Positions 13,301-24,600 of a DNA stretch of 64,000 nt are shown here, one piece after another (within the stretch, counting starts at the first letter, position 1; every line of letters begins with the position of its first letter). Location of the stretch: contig NC_091023.1 of assembly GCF_041296385.1 (NCBI RefSeq), forward strand, positions 20,240,924 to 20,304,923. Direction: 5' to 3'. The position numbers were made by a program, and so were the translations under genes. This stretch comes from Aphelocoma coerulescens (Eukaryota; Chordata; Aves; Passeriformes; Corvidae). The notes under the pieces are model-generated. The model was not told the DNA's origin and made no database searches. It saw only the letters and a list, made by a program, of their open reading frames with translations.

Positions 13301-16300
13301 CATGTCCTGGTGTGTTTGCTCCGTAGGGTTGCAACTCTTGTTGTTTCCCCAGCTTCTCCAAAGGATGGAGCTGGCTAATTAGATCTACAGTTGCCATTTA
13401 TCAAAAAGAGCATCTGAAGTCTTCAGTGATATTTTTCCCCCCTCTCTCCCTGCTATTTCTAAGGCACCTATCAATGTGGTGCAGAAGAACCATCTGGATA
13501 TCTGGCTAGTGACCAGCAGGCTGTGATATGTGAGGGTTTTAAATAGAGACAAGAGAATGTAGAGTGGAAAGAGCAGACAACCAGCATCTTTTAATGGAGG
13601 TTGAAGAGGGTATAAATGAACTGAAAAGCAAAAAAGGATGGAAAAATACCTTTTCTTCAGGTTTTCACGATGAAAGAAGCAGGGTATGTTAAATCTTTTA
13701 GGAGCCTCCCTAGGAATATTTAAATTGCCTGGGAAGTATTTCTGCAGATGAGCAGGGCTGCTGCATTGATTCTGAGGATGAACACTCATCACAGAGCAGG
13801 AACACCTCTGCGGAGGAAACTTCTTCCTGCCCTGCCAGGAGAACCTCTGCACCTTGCTCTGGATGCCAGAACTTATCTGCATTCACAGCTCAGATGTGCT
13901 GGAGTTTTACTAAGGGCAGGCACAGCTTTGGGGTCAAGAGTTCTGACTTATCCCTCCCCTGAACTCAAGGAAATTTAGAGGTTTTATTTGATTGAAGAAA
14001 TCAGATACATTTTACAATGTGGGAATTTGCCCTTTTGATGGATCTGAAGGGTTTATGAATAGCCTAGTCCAGAGCTTTAGTGTGAAGCCATTCGTGTCAT
14101 CTTAGTGATGCTGAATTCACTCATCAATAGAGTTTACTCTTTGTGTTAGCACTGTCCCCCAGGTGGGTGCCTGTGTGTGCACAAAATAATGGCTCAGTCT
14201 GGCAGAATTTCTTTGCTAAGAAAACTTCACTTGTCAATTACTGGGAATTTTCCCTGAACTCTGATGGTTCTGGAGCAGAGTTCGGGCTTCTGGTGTTATG
14301 ACAGAATTTTGCAGGTTCAGTGATGGCTTTTGACAGCTCAGGTCCCAGTAGGGAAAGGCTCCTCACTTGAAATCAATCAACTTTATCACACAGGAAAAAA
14401 GAAAATTGAAACCCACCTGAAGCTCAAACCTGCTTTAACAGGGGCTCTTCTCTGACTGAGCTGTTACTGCAGATACCTCTACAGAATGAGCATATTCATG
14501 TAGGCAAACATCAAAAGATAGGTGCACCTAACAAAGACATCCTGTTCATGCTTAATGCACCAGATAAATTGTTTTAAAATGCAGAGGGGGGTTTTGAGTT
14601 CTTAGTGAATAAGCGCATCCACATATGCATCTCTGAAGAGTTTTTTAATTAATTGCTTTCAGTCATTTCCTTTTATAAAATTAGAACAATGATGGAATAG
14701 ACTAGCCATGGAGTTTGGCCGAGGAAAGATTATACTAATCCACTTGAAAAACGACTAGAACAGAAAGTAAGGAGAGATAAAAGCAATTTTTTCCCAAAGC
14801 TTGTTTACCTGTGACAAAATCCTTCCAAATCAGCTGCACACAAAATACTGGATCGTCTTAATTAAACTCGACCAAAAGAGATTTTGCTTTGGACTTTTTG
14901 GGATATTTCATATCCAGAGAGTTTGCCCCATGATGCTTATAGCAAGATGGGAAAATATGTGTTTCATGCAATTAATAATTAGGAGAGCAGCAGAGCTTTT
15001 AAAGACCAGAGTGGCACCCAGATCAACTTGCTGTATGGAAGCAAACAAAAAAGGGGGAATTTGTCAGAAATCTTCGATATACCCTAAGGCATCTCTAAGA
15101 GTGGTTTTTAAGAGTCAGGGGACCTTTCATTTGGGTATTCTCCAGTTAATAAAAGGCTGTGGCTACAAATGAACTTCCTTTGTTCCCTGCATGGGTTATT
15201 GCTCCCTAAGCCTTGAACTATATATTCTTTGTTGAAGGAATAAAAAGATGTCCTAGTTAACATGATGCTTTCCCCTCAGACTTTCTTTCCAAAACTCTTA
15301 TTTGCCAGAGCAGTGAACTTTGCCAAACCACAACAGCCCTCCATCCACCTGCTCCACAAAGACAGGTTTTCACAGCTGAATCAATTCTTTCCCTATCACC
15401 ACAACAGCAGCAGCTCTGGAATTCCACATACAAGCTTAAAAACGGCTCATCAATAACCAGATGGGCCCTGATGATCAAAGACCAACGAGCACAGACACAC
15501 TGTTGTCCTTCTTTGCCCTTCAGCCAGCTGGTCCTGGGCTCTGCAACACGTCCTTGTGGTCAGCCTGTGGTTGTCTGAAGCCTATTTCTGCAGCAGTCTC
15601 ACCAGGTCATGAAGGCAGAGCAGTTTAGGGGTGTGTTCAGCTGTGCCAGGACTGTGACTGCTCCTTGCTCCCTATGCCTGCACCTGACTGCTCTTCTCCC
15701 GCTTTTCTTGCACCTGCTCTGGAGCTCGTTGACTCCCAGCAGAACTCCTTCAAGAGTCAAAAACCAAAGCACAATTTTCAGGAGGTTCCATGAGCTTGGA
15801 GGGCCAGGAGAGCCTGGAAGGTGCAGGAGTGGAGGGCTAGATGGGAATGGGAAGGCAACAAGAGAAGGGGCAGTGGCAGCCCTGGGGCAGCCTGGCTGAT
15901 GGGTTCCCTGAGCTGTCCCCCCACAAAAATCCCTTACACTCCTAACCAAGGTCAGGGAGTGGGTGTATTTGGCAGCAGTACTGAGGAGCACCTGGACACA
16001 AGTATCCAGGAGGATTTAATATTCCTTTATTCCCTCTGACTTTGATTTAACCATGGGCTGTGATGCTTTAAGTACCAGACATTAATTAGAAGTGGTAGTA
16101 GGTCCCAAAGGGACCATACTCCAGATCTTCTCACCATTCCTAGTTTGACTTATTTCAAGTTACTACTCTGAAACATTATTTATGCACTCAGGAGCCTGGC
16201 GTTTGTAAGGCCTAACTAAATCTGCAAATAACTAATGGCTGTCAGTAGGGAGTAACACTCTGCTGAGGTGGAAAATAGCTTGCCCATGAGTCAAACATAG

Positions 16301-18050
16301 CCATGTACATGGGATGTTTTCTGCAGCTCTTCTTTAAGGCAGGCAATGTTATTTTGACCCTTCTTTGGTACCATGCCTAAGCAGGCACACAGGGACAGTG
16401 ATATATGGAGGGGCCCACCAGGATGGCAATCTTGGAAAGATGAATCACTTTGGGCTTGAGCAGAAACTTCACTCTGAGCTCTGATCCTCTGACAGGGAAG
16501 TGGGGAAGTGGGACAAATGCTCTTTTGGCTCCTCTGGTCTTCAAAACCCTTCTGGCAGTGGTTGATTTAGGACAATGCAGTGGCACACTGAGTGGGAGGA
16601 ACACTGAATTCAGGCAAATTGCTGGGTGCCTGGGGGTGGCTGGGGCATCCCGTTTGGCACAGGCAGAGATGAAAGTTATTTATGGGTAGCAGGACAGCTT
16701 TGTATTATGAAAGAAAAAGTATCTGAAGACATAATAGGAGTTTTAACAGTATCTAGGGGGAATTTCAAGTTGGGATTTCATTCCAGACTACATTGAGTCA
16801 ATTTTTGTCCTAGCAAAGATTCTCTGTATTTGCTCTGACTTTAGTTCCTCTAATTCTTCTCGTTCTCTGACTCTCCCCAGGCAGTATCAGTCTGGTGTTA
16901 TGTGTGCCCTGACAGAATATGAATACACGTGTGTTGCCTGTAGTGACTCTCACTGTGTGACTCACAGCACTTGCAATTTAGGCCCTTCTATTTTTAGAAT
17001 AGAAAAGGATATCTAGGATCATTGGACTTTAAAATCATTGAAAAGGTAAAAAGGGGCCATCTGACGGGGGTGTAACTGCTGGTTGCCTCTATGAAGTCTT
17101 AGAAACCCTGTTGATTCAGCTCACACCAGACTTTCTATATAAAGTATATGGACAATAGAGCTCACTCAGGGGGAAACATGAGGTTTCCTCCTATATGACA
17201 TAAGTACAGTGCAGAAATATCTCAAAAGGCAAATATATTCATGTTTTATAACCTTCTCCCCTTGATTTGTTTCTGAGTAAAAGAGCTTGGTGTTTTGACA
17301 GCTGAAATTTTTTTGTGTTTGTGAGGAAATACATTTGAGAGAAATTCTTCATCCAGCTGGTTTTGACTGCTTTTAAACCATATACCAGGTGATAGTTTTC
17401 TTCTCATCTGCCATTTTCACAACTCTTCCATACCTCCATGGCATGTTATCAGACCCCTGCATGACAAAAGGTAAACTGTGTCACCTCTTTCTTGGTGGCA
17501 CTTTTGGTGAGCACAGGGAGGGATTGGGAGCAACATCTCCAGGGCTTGCCATGGGCTGAGTCCAGTAAGACCATAGACCTTGATGTTAATGACCCAAATT
17601 CACCAGATTCCTTGTTAAAAATGGTACCTGTGTATTAGGTGTTCCTTCTGTTCCCATTCCTACCTCCTCTGTTCCTGCTCTATGTGCCACTGATCCCTCC
17701 TTCTGCCAGGCACCCTTATTTTATCCCTCTTTCAATGTTTTCTCCTGCACTCACTGCCTCACTGTTGATGCTCTCTTGCTGTCCTCCCCGTTGGCTGTCT
17801 TCATGTCACAGAATGTGCAAGACAGGCACAACAGGAGAGGTTATAATGCAGAAAATTTAGAAATTTCCATTATGGTGTTTTTTCCTTCTAAATTGGCTGC
17901 ACAAACAGTTTCCACTGGCACTGTGGACTTACACTGGAGAGTTGGGGAGACTATGGGGACATGGCAAGTGCTGTGAGAGAGAGGCCCATGCAGTGCAGGA
18001 TGGATGATGCCAAGTATTCATTTTAATAGAGCTGCAGGAATTCGAACACT
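10381..18050. other. unique non-coding sequence
   Basis: About 7.7 kb without a gene or a confident repeat. The longest frame is 165 codons on the minus strand (13,385-13,882); it has no recognisable domain and no flanking evidence. Near 13,015-13,060 the words GAGCCAAATCCTGCTGG resemble the start of an old repeat known to me from turtle and bird DNA, but the match is too short to call. Near 16,990-17,030 a string vaguely like an antisense CR1 end is also too weak to call. Confidence 0.5.
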
Positions 18051-18072
18051 TTTCATGAATATTCATATGAAA
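18051..18072. promoter_or_regulatory. POU-type palindromic site
   Basis: The centre, ATGAATATTCAT (18,055-18,066), is a perfect 12-bp palindrome. It is framed by TTTCAT on the left and ATGAAA on the right, so inverted half-sites repeat about two overlapping centres. ATGAATA / TATTCAT is the half-site used by POU-domain factors such as Pit-1, and paired half-sites fit dimer binding. Binding is inferred, not shown. Confidence 0.3.
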
Positions 18073-18880
18073 TTGAAAGCTGTTTAACCTGGCTCTCACA
18101 TCTGTCTGGTGGGAGCACTTCAGTGCTTATGTGGTGCTCATATGACTACTTGCAAAACGTGAATTTTAAACCTGACTGCTCAGAGAGTGATGGAAATCCA
18201 GTATGAAACAGTACACTCGGTTGTGAAATTTGCAATTCGCCTTCTGCCAGTTAGCTACACAAATCAGCTAATCAAGGAACACCACAGGATTGAACCAAGC
18301 AACACAGTATGAATTTGCAAACATTTGCCATTCCCAAAAGATCTGTAAGCCATGAGCTGTTTGCTGAAGAAAGCCCAAAGTAATACCAAATAAATAAATT
18401 AGAAAATTGCATGACCTCCGCAGACAATTCATAACAGAAAAGGCAAGTGAGATTCATGGCAAAAAGTAGTCATTGAGCTTCTGAAGAAAACAGGGAAATC
18501 ACTCCTCAGCACCGTGGATCAATCTGATGGAGTTTGCTTCACTATCTGCTGCACATTGATGGAATGATGAGAGATTTGGAGTCACTTCTGACAGGCTCTC
18601 AGACGAATGAGTATTTGGTCCTGGCAGAAGTTTTTGTAAGTGGCCAATTTGTCTGGGATAATTTTGAGAGCAGATTTAGTTTTGGATCCCGGGATTTGCG
18701 TTATGTCATATTTTACAGTTGAAAATGCCTGAAACATTAACCTCCTTCTGCCACAAAATTTGGCTTTGCATTTTGCCCTATCTGGAGCCCTGTGCTCAGC
18801 TTCATTCCCTGAGCACCACGGTCTCTATTTCCATTATATCATTACCACATTAGTCTTGCTTGCAAGGCAGGGCTGTTGCA
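18073..18880. other. unique non-coding sequence
   Basis: No repeat or gene recognised. Frames of 61 and 62 codons on opposite strands carry no family signal. Confidence 0.5.
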
Positions 18881-18960
18881 CTGCCCATTTCCCAGAGATG
18901 CTGAGGGATTTGCCCAAGTGTCCCTAAGAAGTCTGGGCACAGGTTGAATGCAGTCTCCCA
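18881..18960 (-). repeat. MIR/CORE-SINE-like fossil
   Basis: The words GCCCATTTCCCAGAGATGCT, GGATTTGCCCAAGTGTC and AGTCTGGGCACAGGTTGAAT run in the order of a reverse-strand MIR element: mononucleotide core, the 'tgcccaaggtcac' block, then the 'gaacccagg' B-box side. MIR is an ancient tRNA-derived SINE family of amniotes. Divergence is high, so the call is tentative. Confidence 0.45.
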
Positions 18961-19192
18961 CCTCCTCGTGGTTTTGCCCCTTCAGACCCTTCCCTCAGAG
19001 AGGCACTGAGGTACAAAAAGTAAAACTGTCTGAGCTTCTGGACAAAAGTGAGATGGAGAAGAAAAACCACGTACTTGATTTCCACATGCATTGCTCATTT
19101 CTGGCACAGATTTAATATCTCTGCATAATAACTCTTTGATCCATACTGCAAACTGCTACAGTTTCTTTGGAAGAAAGTTTTCACTGTTATCT
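18961..19192. other. unique non-coding sequence
   Basis: Short spacer between a MIR-like fragment and a perfect palindrome. Nothing recognised. Confidence 0.5.
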
Positions 19193-19216
19193 TTATGTAC
19201 TCTATAGAGTACATAA
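19193..19216. repeat. perfect 24-bp palindrome
   Basis: The left arm TTATGTACTCTA is followed directly by its exact reverse complement TAGAGTACATAA, with no spacer. Just outside, TGTTATC on the left and ACACA on the right do not extend the symmetry unless a short indel is allowed. It could be a dimeric protein-binding site or the remnant of a terminal inverted-repeat element, or it could extrude as a small cruciform. No neighbouring repeat unit is visible. Confidence 0.9.
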
Positions 19217-20480
19217 CACAGGTTGAAATTATTTTCCCCCAAATTTGCAATGCAAAGTAATGCAGTTAACTGAAAAGTTCTTCTTGCTTGGATCAAATGG
19301 GGAATATTTATGTTTCTTAAAAGCAATTCTTACCATTGTGCTTCTTTTTGGCGCAAGCAGTATTCACTTAGACTGAATGCATTTAGCAATTTTGTTGTTG
19401 AATTGTCACTGGTGTTTTGTTTTTAAATTAATTATATCATGACCTGTTTACAATGCAGTAAAACACACTGAAGTTCTCCTTAAAGGGAACATTAGTTAGG
19501 ATGAGTAAATTCAAATTACTTGGTAAGTCCCTGCTATATAATAATTCTTTTTCTGATGAAGATTTAATGAAAACAATCAGTCTAACAGAATTCTCGAAGT
19601 TGTGAGCTTTTGACAACAGGATTGTAAAGTATCCTTAGTGACATCCACATTAAAGTAGATTTAAAATGGCATCATAACCTTAATTTTCAAATTTAGCACA
19701 GCAAATGACTCCATACCTCTTGCTGCAAGATATGACTCTCACCTTCTTTAAGTGCATTTTTAATAGGTCCTGTGAGAAGCATTTCCACAAGCAGAACATT
19801 TTATTGTTGCTAAATACCACTCACTCTCAAGTCTCTCTGTTGTTTGGAAATGAAACTTTAATGAACAAGTCAAAACAATTCATCAACCCAGGGAACATCA
19901 CACTCAGATCAAACATACCAAACAATAAGGGCCCTGCATATGCACGGAATATGATTTTCATTCATTATGCTCCTGCTGCTCATCCTGGCGAGGGTCACAC
20001 ACACTGACAAAATCCCAAACTCACAGCCCAGCCCTGCCCAGGACCCTGTGCAGACCCCACTGCCCTGTCTGGCCACGCAGACCTGACTCTGATGTTCGGA
20101 CATTTTCTTGCCGGGTGATGCTAAATAGGCACATCATAAAAAGTACAGGAGGCTTCTAACTTTGCCTATCACCTCTTGGACTTCTCGTTGGGAAGAAACA
20201 AGCTTTTTCAAGGGGAAGCTTTCCTGTTATCCTACTCAGTGTTCATTCTCCCCCTCAGCCCTTGCTCACAGCCCTCTCAGCATCCAACCGAATGTTGTGT
20301 ACATCCTTCCCCACACCGGTTTCTGAGGGGGAGGAGAGTGCCAGGAGGCTGGCAGTGACACGGGAGGAAATCATGCCTTTTTCTCTCTGAAACTACAATT
20401 CTCATCCAGCAAAACATTGCCAACAGTGCAGAGAAAGCTTTGGTTATGCAAAATGGATGGACACATCACGCCTTCTTTTG
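19217..20480. other. unique non-coding sequence
   Basis: AT-rich up to about 19,700, then balanced. A 100-codon plus-strand frame at 19,705-20,007 has no recognisable family. A 14-bp palindrome, TAGGTTATAACCTA, lies just beyond the right edge at 20,484-20,497. Nothing else seen. Confidence 0.5.
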
Positions 20481-21690
20481 CAATAGGTTATAACCTAAGG
20501 AGTTCCTCACCCGGAAAATTCCTCCCACCACCTTCCCCCGCGAATGTTTTTCCCCTTTCAAAATGACATCGGTGGCACCCCAGACACATTTTACACGTTA
20601 ATAGCATGTCTCTCTCGTCTTACAGGCTCCATGGCTTTCCTCTTCCCCTTTTATTTTAGGGCAGCTTCCCCCTCTCCCTTCTCCCATCTCAGAAACAGCC
20701 CGGCTGGCTCGGTAGAAAAGGAGTAAAGTGTTTTCTTGCATGACCTCTATGTATTCTACTCCGCGGGAAGAGCAGCGTGGAATGCACGGCCAGCAGGCAG
20801 CAAGGTTTGAGCCAATTTGTCCTCGAGGTGCTCCTGCCATAAAACACAGGACTATCCACGGTATTTCCACCTCCGGCTCTCCCCCCATCCCAGCGACCCC
20901 TCCCCAGCGCTGCCGCCGCACCTGGCTGCGCTCGGAAAGCCGGGGAGCAAAGCACAAACAGCGGGCACCGAACAGCAACAGCTCCCTTTGTTTCCCATGC
21001 AAATCCTACCTCCGATAGTTGTCACATCTTCCTCCGAGGCGAAGCCTAATTATTAACACACAGAGATCCAGCGGAATCCTCCGAACTGCCACCGGTTGTT
21101 AAGTGCTGTCATCGTTCCCTCCTGGTGCTTAAACCTTTTTGGACCATTAATGTCACAACCCCTGCTAACTCATCGCTTAGTACTCGCTGCTCAAAATGTC
21201 TGAAATAGTTTGGAAGGACAATAGGAATGACATGCACACTAGACAGCCATGCTTGAAATTAGTTTTCCCCAGCTGACTTAAGGCTGTTTCGTAGTGCTTT
21301 TAGGCATGCACTCTGTGGGGTTTATTAACCTAGGCTAGACATGCCATTCCTGCTTCTATTCAGGGCTGTAATAGGTTGGCTGCTAGGAATGCAGCGATAG
21401 GTCTAACTCCATTCATCCCTCCGTAGTTCTTAAACCTCCCAGGGAGAGCAAACAGCTTCAGTCATCCTTAAACTTACTGAGGCTACTGTTTCTGCAGAGC
21501 AGGCTTTCACACATTGTTTTGAAACTAAAGAGAAAATCCCTCCCGGGAATGGAAGGTGCCGTAGCTCTCCTGGCTGATGCGAACTGCAAGAGGAACCGGC
21601 AGCATCCGCGTCCGCCGCAAGCTGAGGCTGGCGCAGGACTTAGTGGAAGTAGCGATTGGAAGCTGAAAGTTCTTAAAACTCTGTGAGGCA
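20480..21690. promoter_or_regulatory. CpG-island-like segment, candidate promoter
   Basis: CpG sites rise sharply against a depleted background: I count about 25 in 20,701-21,120 at roughly 55-58% GC, an observed/expected ratio near 0.7. A second peak at 21,541-21,640 has about eight. Motifs include CCGCGG, GCCGCCGC, CTCCGAGG and, at the left edge, the palindrome TAGGTTATAACCTA. In birds such islands usually mark a transcription start of a coding or long non-coding RNA. Overlapping frames (96 codons plus strand, 134 codons minus strand) do not look like known proteins, so an untranslated first exon is the simpler idea. Direction of transcription cannot be told. Confidence 0.45.
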
Positions 21691-24600
21691 GCTGTGGCAT
21701 AAAGAGAACGAGGGGGATGTAGGGACCGCGCTGTGCTTTGTATGCACAGAGTCACAGATGTGCACTGCGCTTCTCAAAAGGCAAAATACTGTTTGCAGAT
21801 GGCAGGGACTCTTGCAATCTAAATTTCTAAGTAAGCAGCACCTGGGATGACGGTGGGCAGAAGAAATGAGAGCAATACACCGCATTCGAGGTGCCTGTGA
21901 CATGGGGAAGGTGAGAGTTGCTACAGGACACTGCTGTTTTCAGTAAAGCTGAGCTATTCACCAGATACCAGCTCAGAGATATTTGTGCTCTGCGGAGATC
22001 TTGGAGCCTCTTTTTTCTTGGTTGCCAGTTAATGACCGGCCCAGGTCGAGATGCAGCGAGGCTTGTTAACATCTGCTATCACTGGTGTTGCTGATCTCAG
22101 TCTGGTCCCTAGTGGACAAAAGTAAGAGCCACCAGCACAGATGTGTCTCTGCCAGAAGAAACGGCACACATGGGCTGAAGGACTGGAGAGGCAACCTGGA
22201 GCCAAGGCAGGCTGGGACAGAGCAAGTGGGGAGTTAGTGGTTTTGCTGCTTGTTCTACATCTGCCTGGTTTTTTAGTACTGCCTGGTTCACAGCCCTTTG
22301 CTCTAGATGAAAATACCATTCAGGAAACATCTCAGAAATGAATGGTGTTGGGAGAGATTAAGGAGGAAAGCAGATCACAGTGAAACCCCAGCTCCAGCTA
22401 CGGCTGCCTCACACCCTGGGAATGAAAGGGTTAGGATAGCACGAGTGGCAGATTTTCTTTACCAAACAGCAAGTCAGTGTTCGTGCATAGCATGGGCCAC
22501 TGGTCTCTCCTCCTGCACTGGCCTTCACTGAAACTATGAGTGAAAGCAAGCCTGTTGCTGGTGCAAGCCAGCCACAGATGGGGACATCTGGAGGGACCAC
22601 GGGCATGATGTTTGCTTTTGAATCAATGCTGCTCCCAACAGAGCTGCCTTTGCTCTCTGTGCTTCCCCATGCCCGCACTTGCTGTTGGACATCCTCCCTT
22701 CCCCTCTTCATCCGCTGCTCCTCACACAGTCAGTGGGTTGGAGGGGAGGACTCAAGGGTCCAGTTTTGTTTCTCAGTTTACACTGGGGTATTATTAGCAC
22801 ATCAAGCTTCTCCCAGAATTGGTGGCAGCAAAGCGGACTTTGAATTTTTGTAGATTTTTTTGAATCTCAGGGTGGGCAACCACATGCTGACTGATAGCAG
22901 GGCTGACTGAACAATACCTGCTTTCTGAATAATTTCAAGACATTTTTTCCCTGTCACCTATCTTGCATCTTTTGTGTGCCCTTCATTCACCTTAAGGCAG
23001 AAAAAGAAAAGGGAAAAACAGAAAAGTTCTCCTTGTCCCAAGAACTATACTTCTGTCTCACTAAGGGTCTCGCTGTGCCATTGATTTGTAAGTGGGATGA
23101 CACAGCAGTTCAAGAGGCATAAGCATCTGGTTGGAGATACACAGGCCTAGGAGTCCTGACTTTGCTGGTGATCTTTTGAGAGATTTCAATACTGAACTGG
23201 ACACAAGAGTGTTCAATGACAGGCTAAAGCAGGTGGTAGTTGCCACCCACGTTCACAGTTCCTCAGTTGTGTATGCTGAATATAAGGAGGTTCATAAATA
23301 ACAGATGACTATCCCAGCTCCCCCTCCCACATGGACACCTCTGCCAGGGTCATCCCAAAGGCCTCAGTCATAGTAAGTTAAAGTCACTCAGACTTGGGGG
23401 GCAGCAGGTGACAGCTGTCTGTGAGAGCTGCGTGACTGAATGGAGAGGAGAGGTTCCTTCCTTGGGTGGTAATTGAAGGGGGGAATAAACTGCTCAAGAT
23501 GTGCCGTGTAGGCTGAAAGGAAATGACCAGAAAGATCTTCTGGGGGCTGATTAGTTCAACATGGCTCAGTCTTAGGGAGATGTTCCATGATACTCCCCTT
23601 CTCCTCAGGCTTTTTCTAATCACTGAGCAGGAACAGCAGCTGTCATCAGTGATGGGACTGGTGTACCCCCTCTCCTTACTGTGGCTCCACTGCTGTTGCA
23701 TTTTTCTGGCACACCAATCTTCTCCTTGCTGGAAAAAAGATACAGGGAGCAGTGGAATGGTGATCTGATCGGGTATGCCAATTTCCTGTCTTCCTGCACT
23801 GTATGAATATTGCAAAGTAGGATTGTCCAGGGAAGCAGAGGGCTCACATGTGCTTTCACTCTGCCTTCCATCAAGAAAAACCTATTCTGTAGGAGAGGAG
23901 ATTGCTGCTCAGCTGTACAGCAGTGGATCCTCTCTGAGAATACCCATTGCTTGCAAAGGAGTTGCAACAATTTTAAAGTGCCATTGTCAGTTTCTGATCA
24001 GTATTTACTTAGTAAATGGCCAAGGAGGATGAAGGATGGGAGGAATTCAGATTTGCAGCTTGCATGCTGACAGTAAGCCAAACAATATAATGAACAGAGC
24101 AACTAATGCATAATTTCATTATGAGTCATCCTCATTATAACAGGAATTTGATAGATACATAACTAGCAAGTGTAACTATCACTTACAAATTCACATTTCT
24201 ACTTGCAAAGGAAAGGGCATGATATAATTAAAGGTTGCACATACAATAACCTTTTCTCCTCCCATGGTCACAAACTCGTTAGGAACAGTATGAGCATATT
24301 TTAAAGTTGTATACCTATCAGACAGCATTCCTTCTACCCACTTGCTGAGTCTTTTTGAAACAGCAGCAGGTAGTCTCACTAATCCATAGATACTTGGTGT
24401 GAATCCTGTATTAAAGGAATTGCAGGAATGATCTGTCGATGGCTCTTCCACGCTGGGTGTCTCTGTAAAGTGTCAGCGTTCAGTGCAGCCTTAGCCTGGC
24501 AGGGCTGCAGGTGTGATGTGCACGGCAGGTAACAGGTTGTGTTTAGGCTGTATAACCACATTGTCAGTGAATATTAGTCTAGCAGGAAAAAGGATCCTCC

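Noticed and set aside
13385..13882. 165-codon minus-strand frame, the longest in the window
   Set aside because: No domain, no resemblance to a known protein, many aromatic and Ser residues as expected from T-rich DNA read in reverse, and no splice or promoter context.
16985..17030. GAATAGAAAAGGATATCTAGG as an antisense CR1 end
   Set aside because: Similarity is confined to a few words with no following CR1 blocks.
22370..22390. TCACAGTGAAACC, similar to a miR-128 start
   Set aside because: Only the first ten bases agree and no complementary arm forming a hairpin is apparent nearby.
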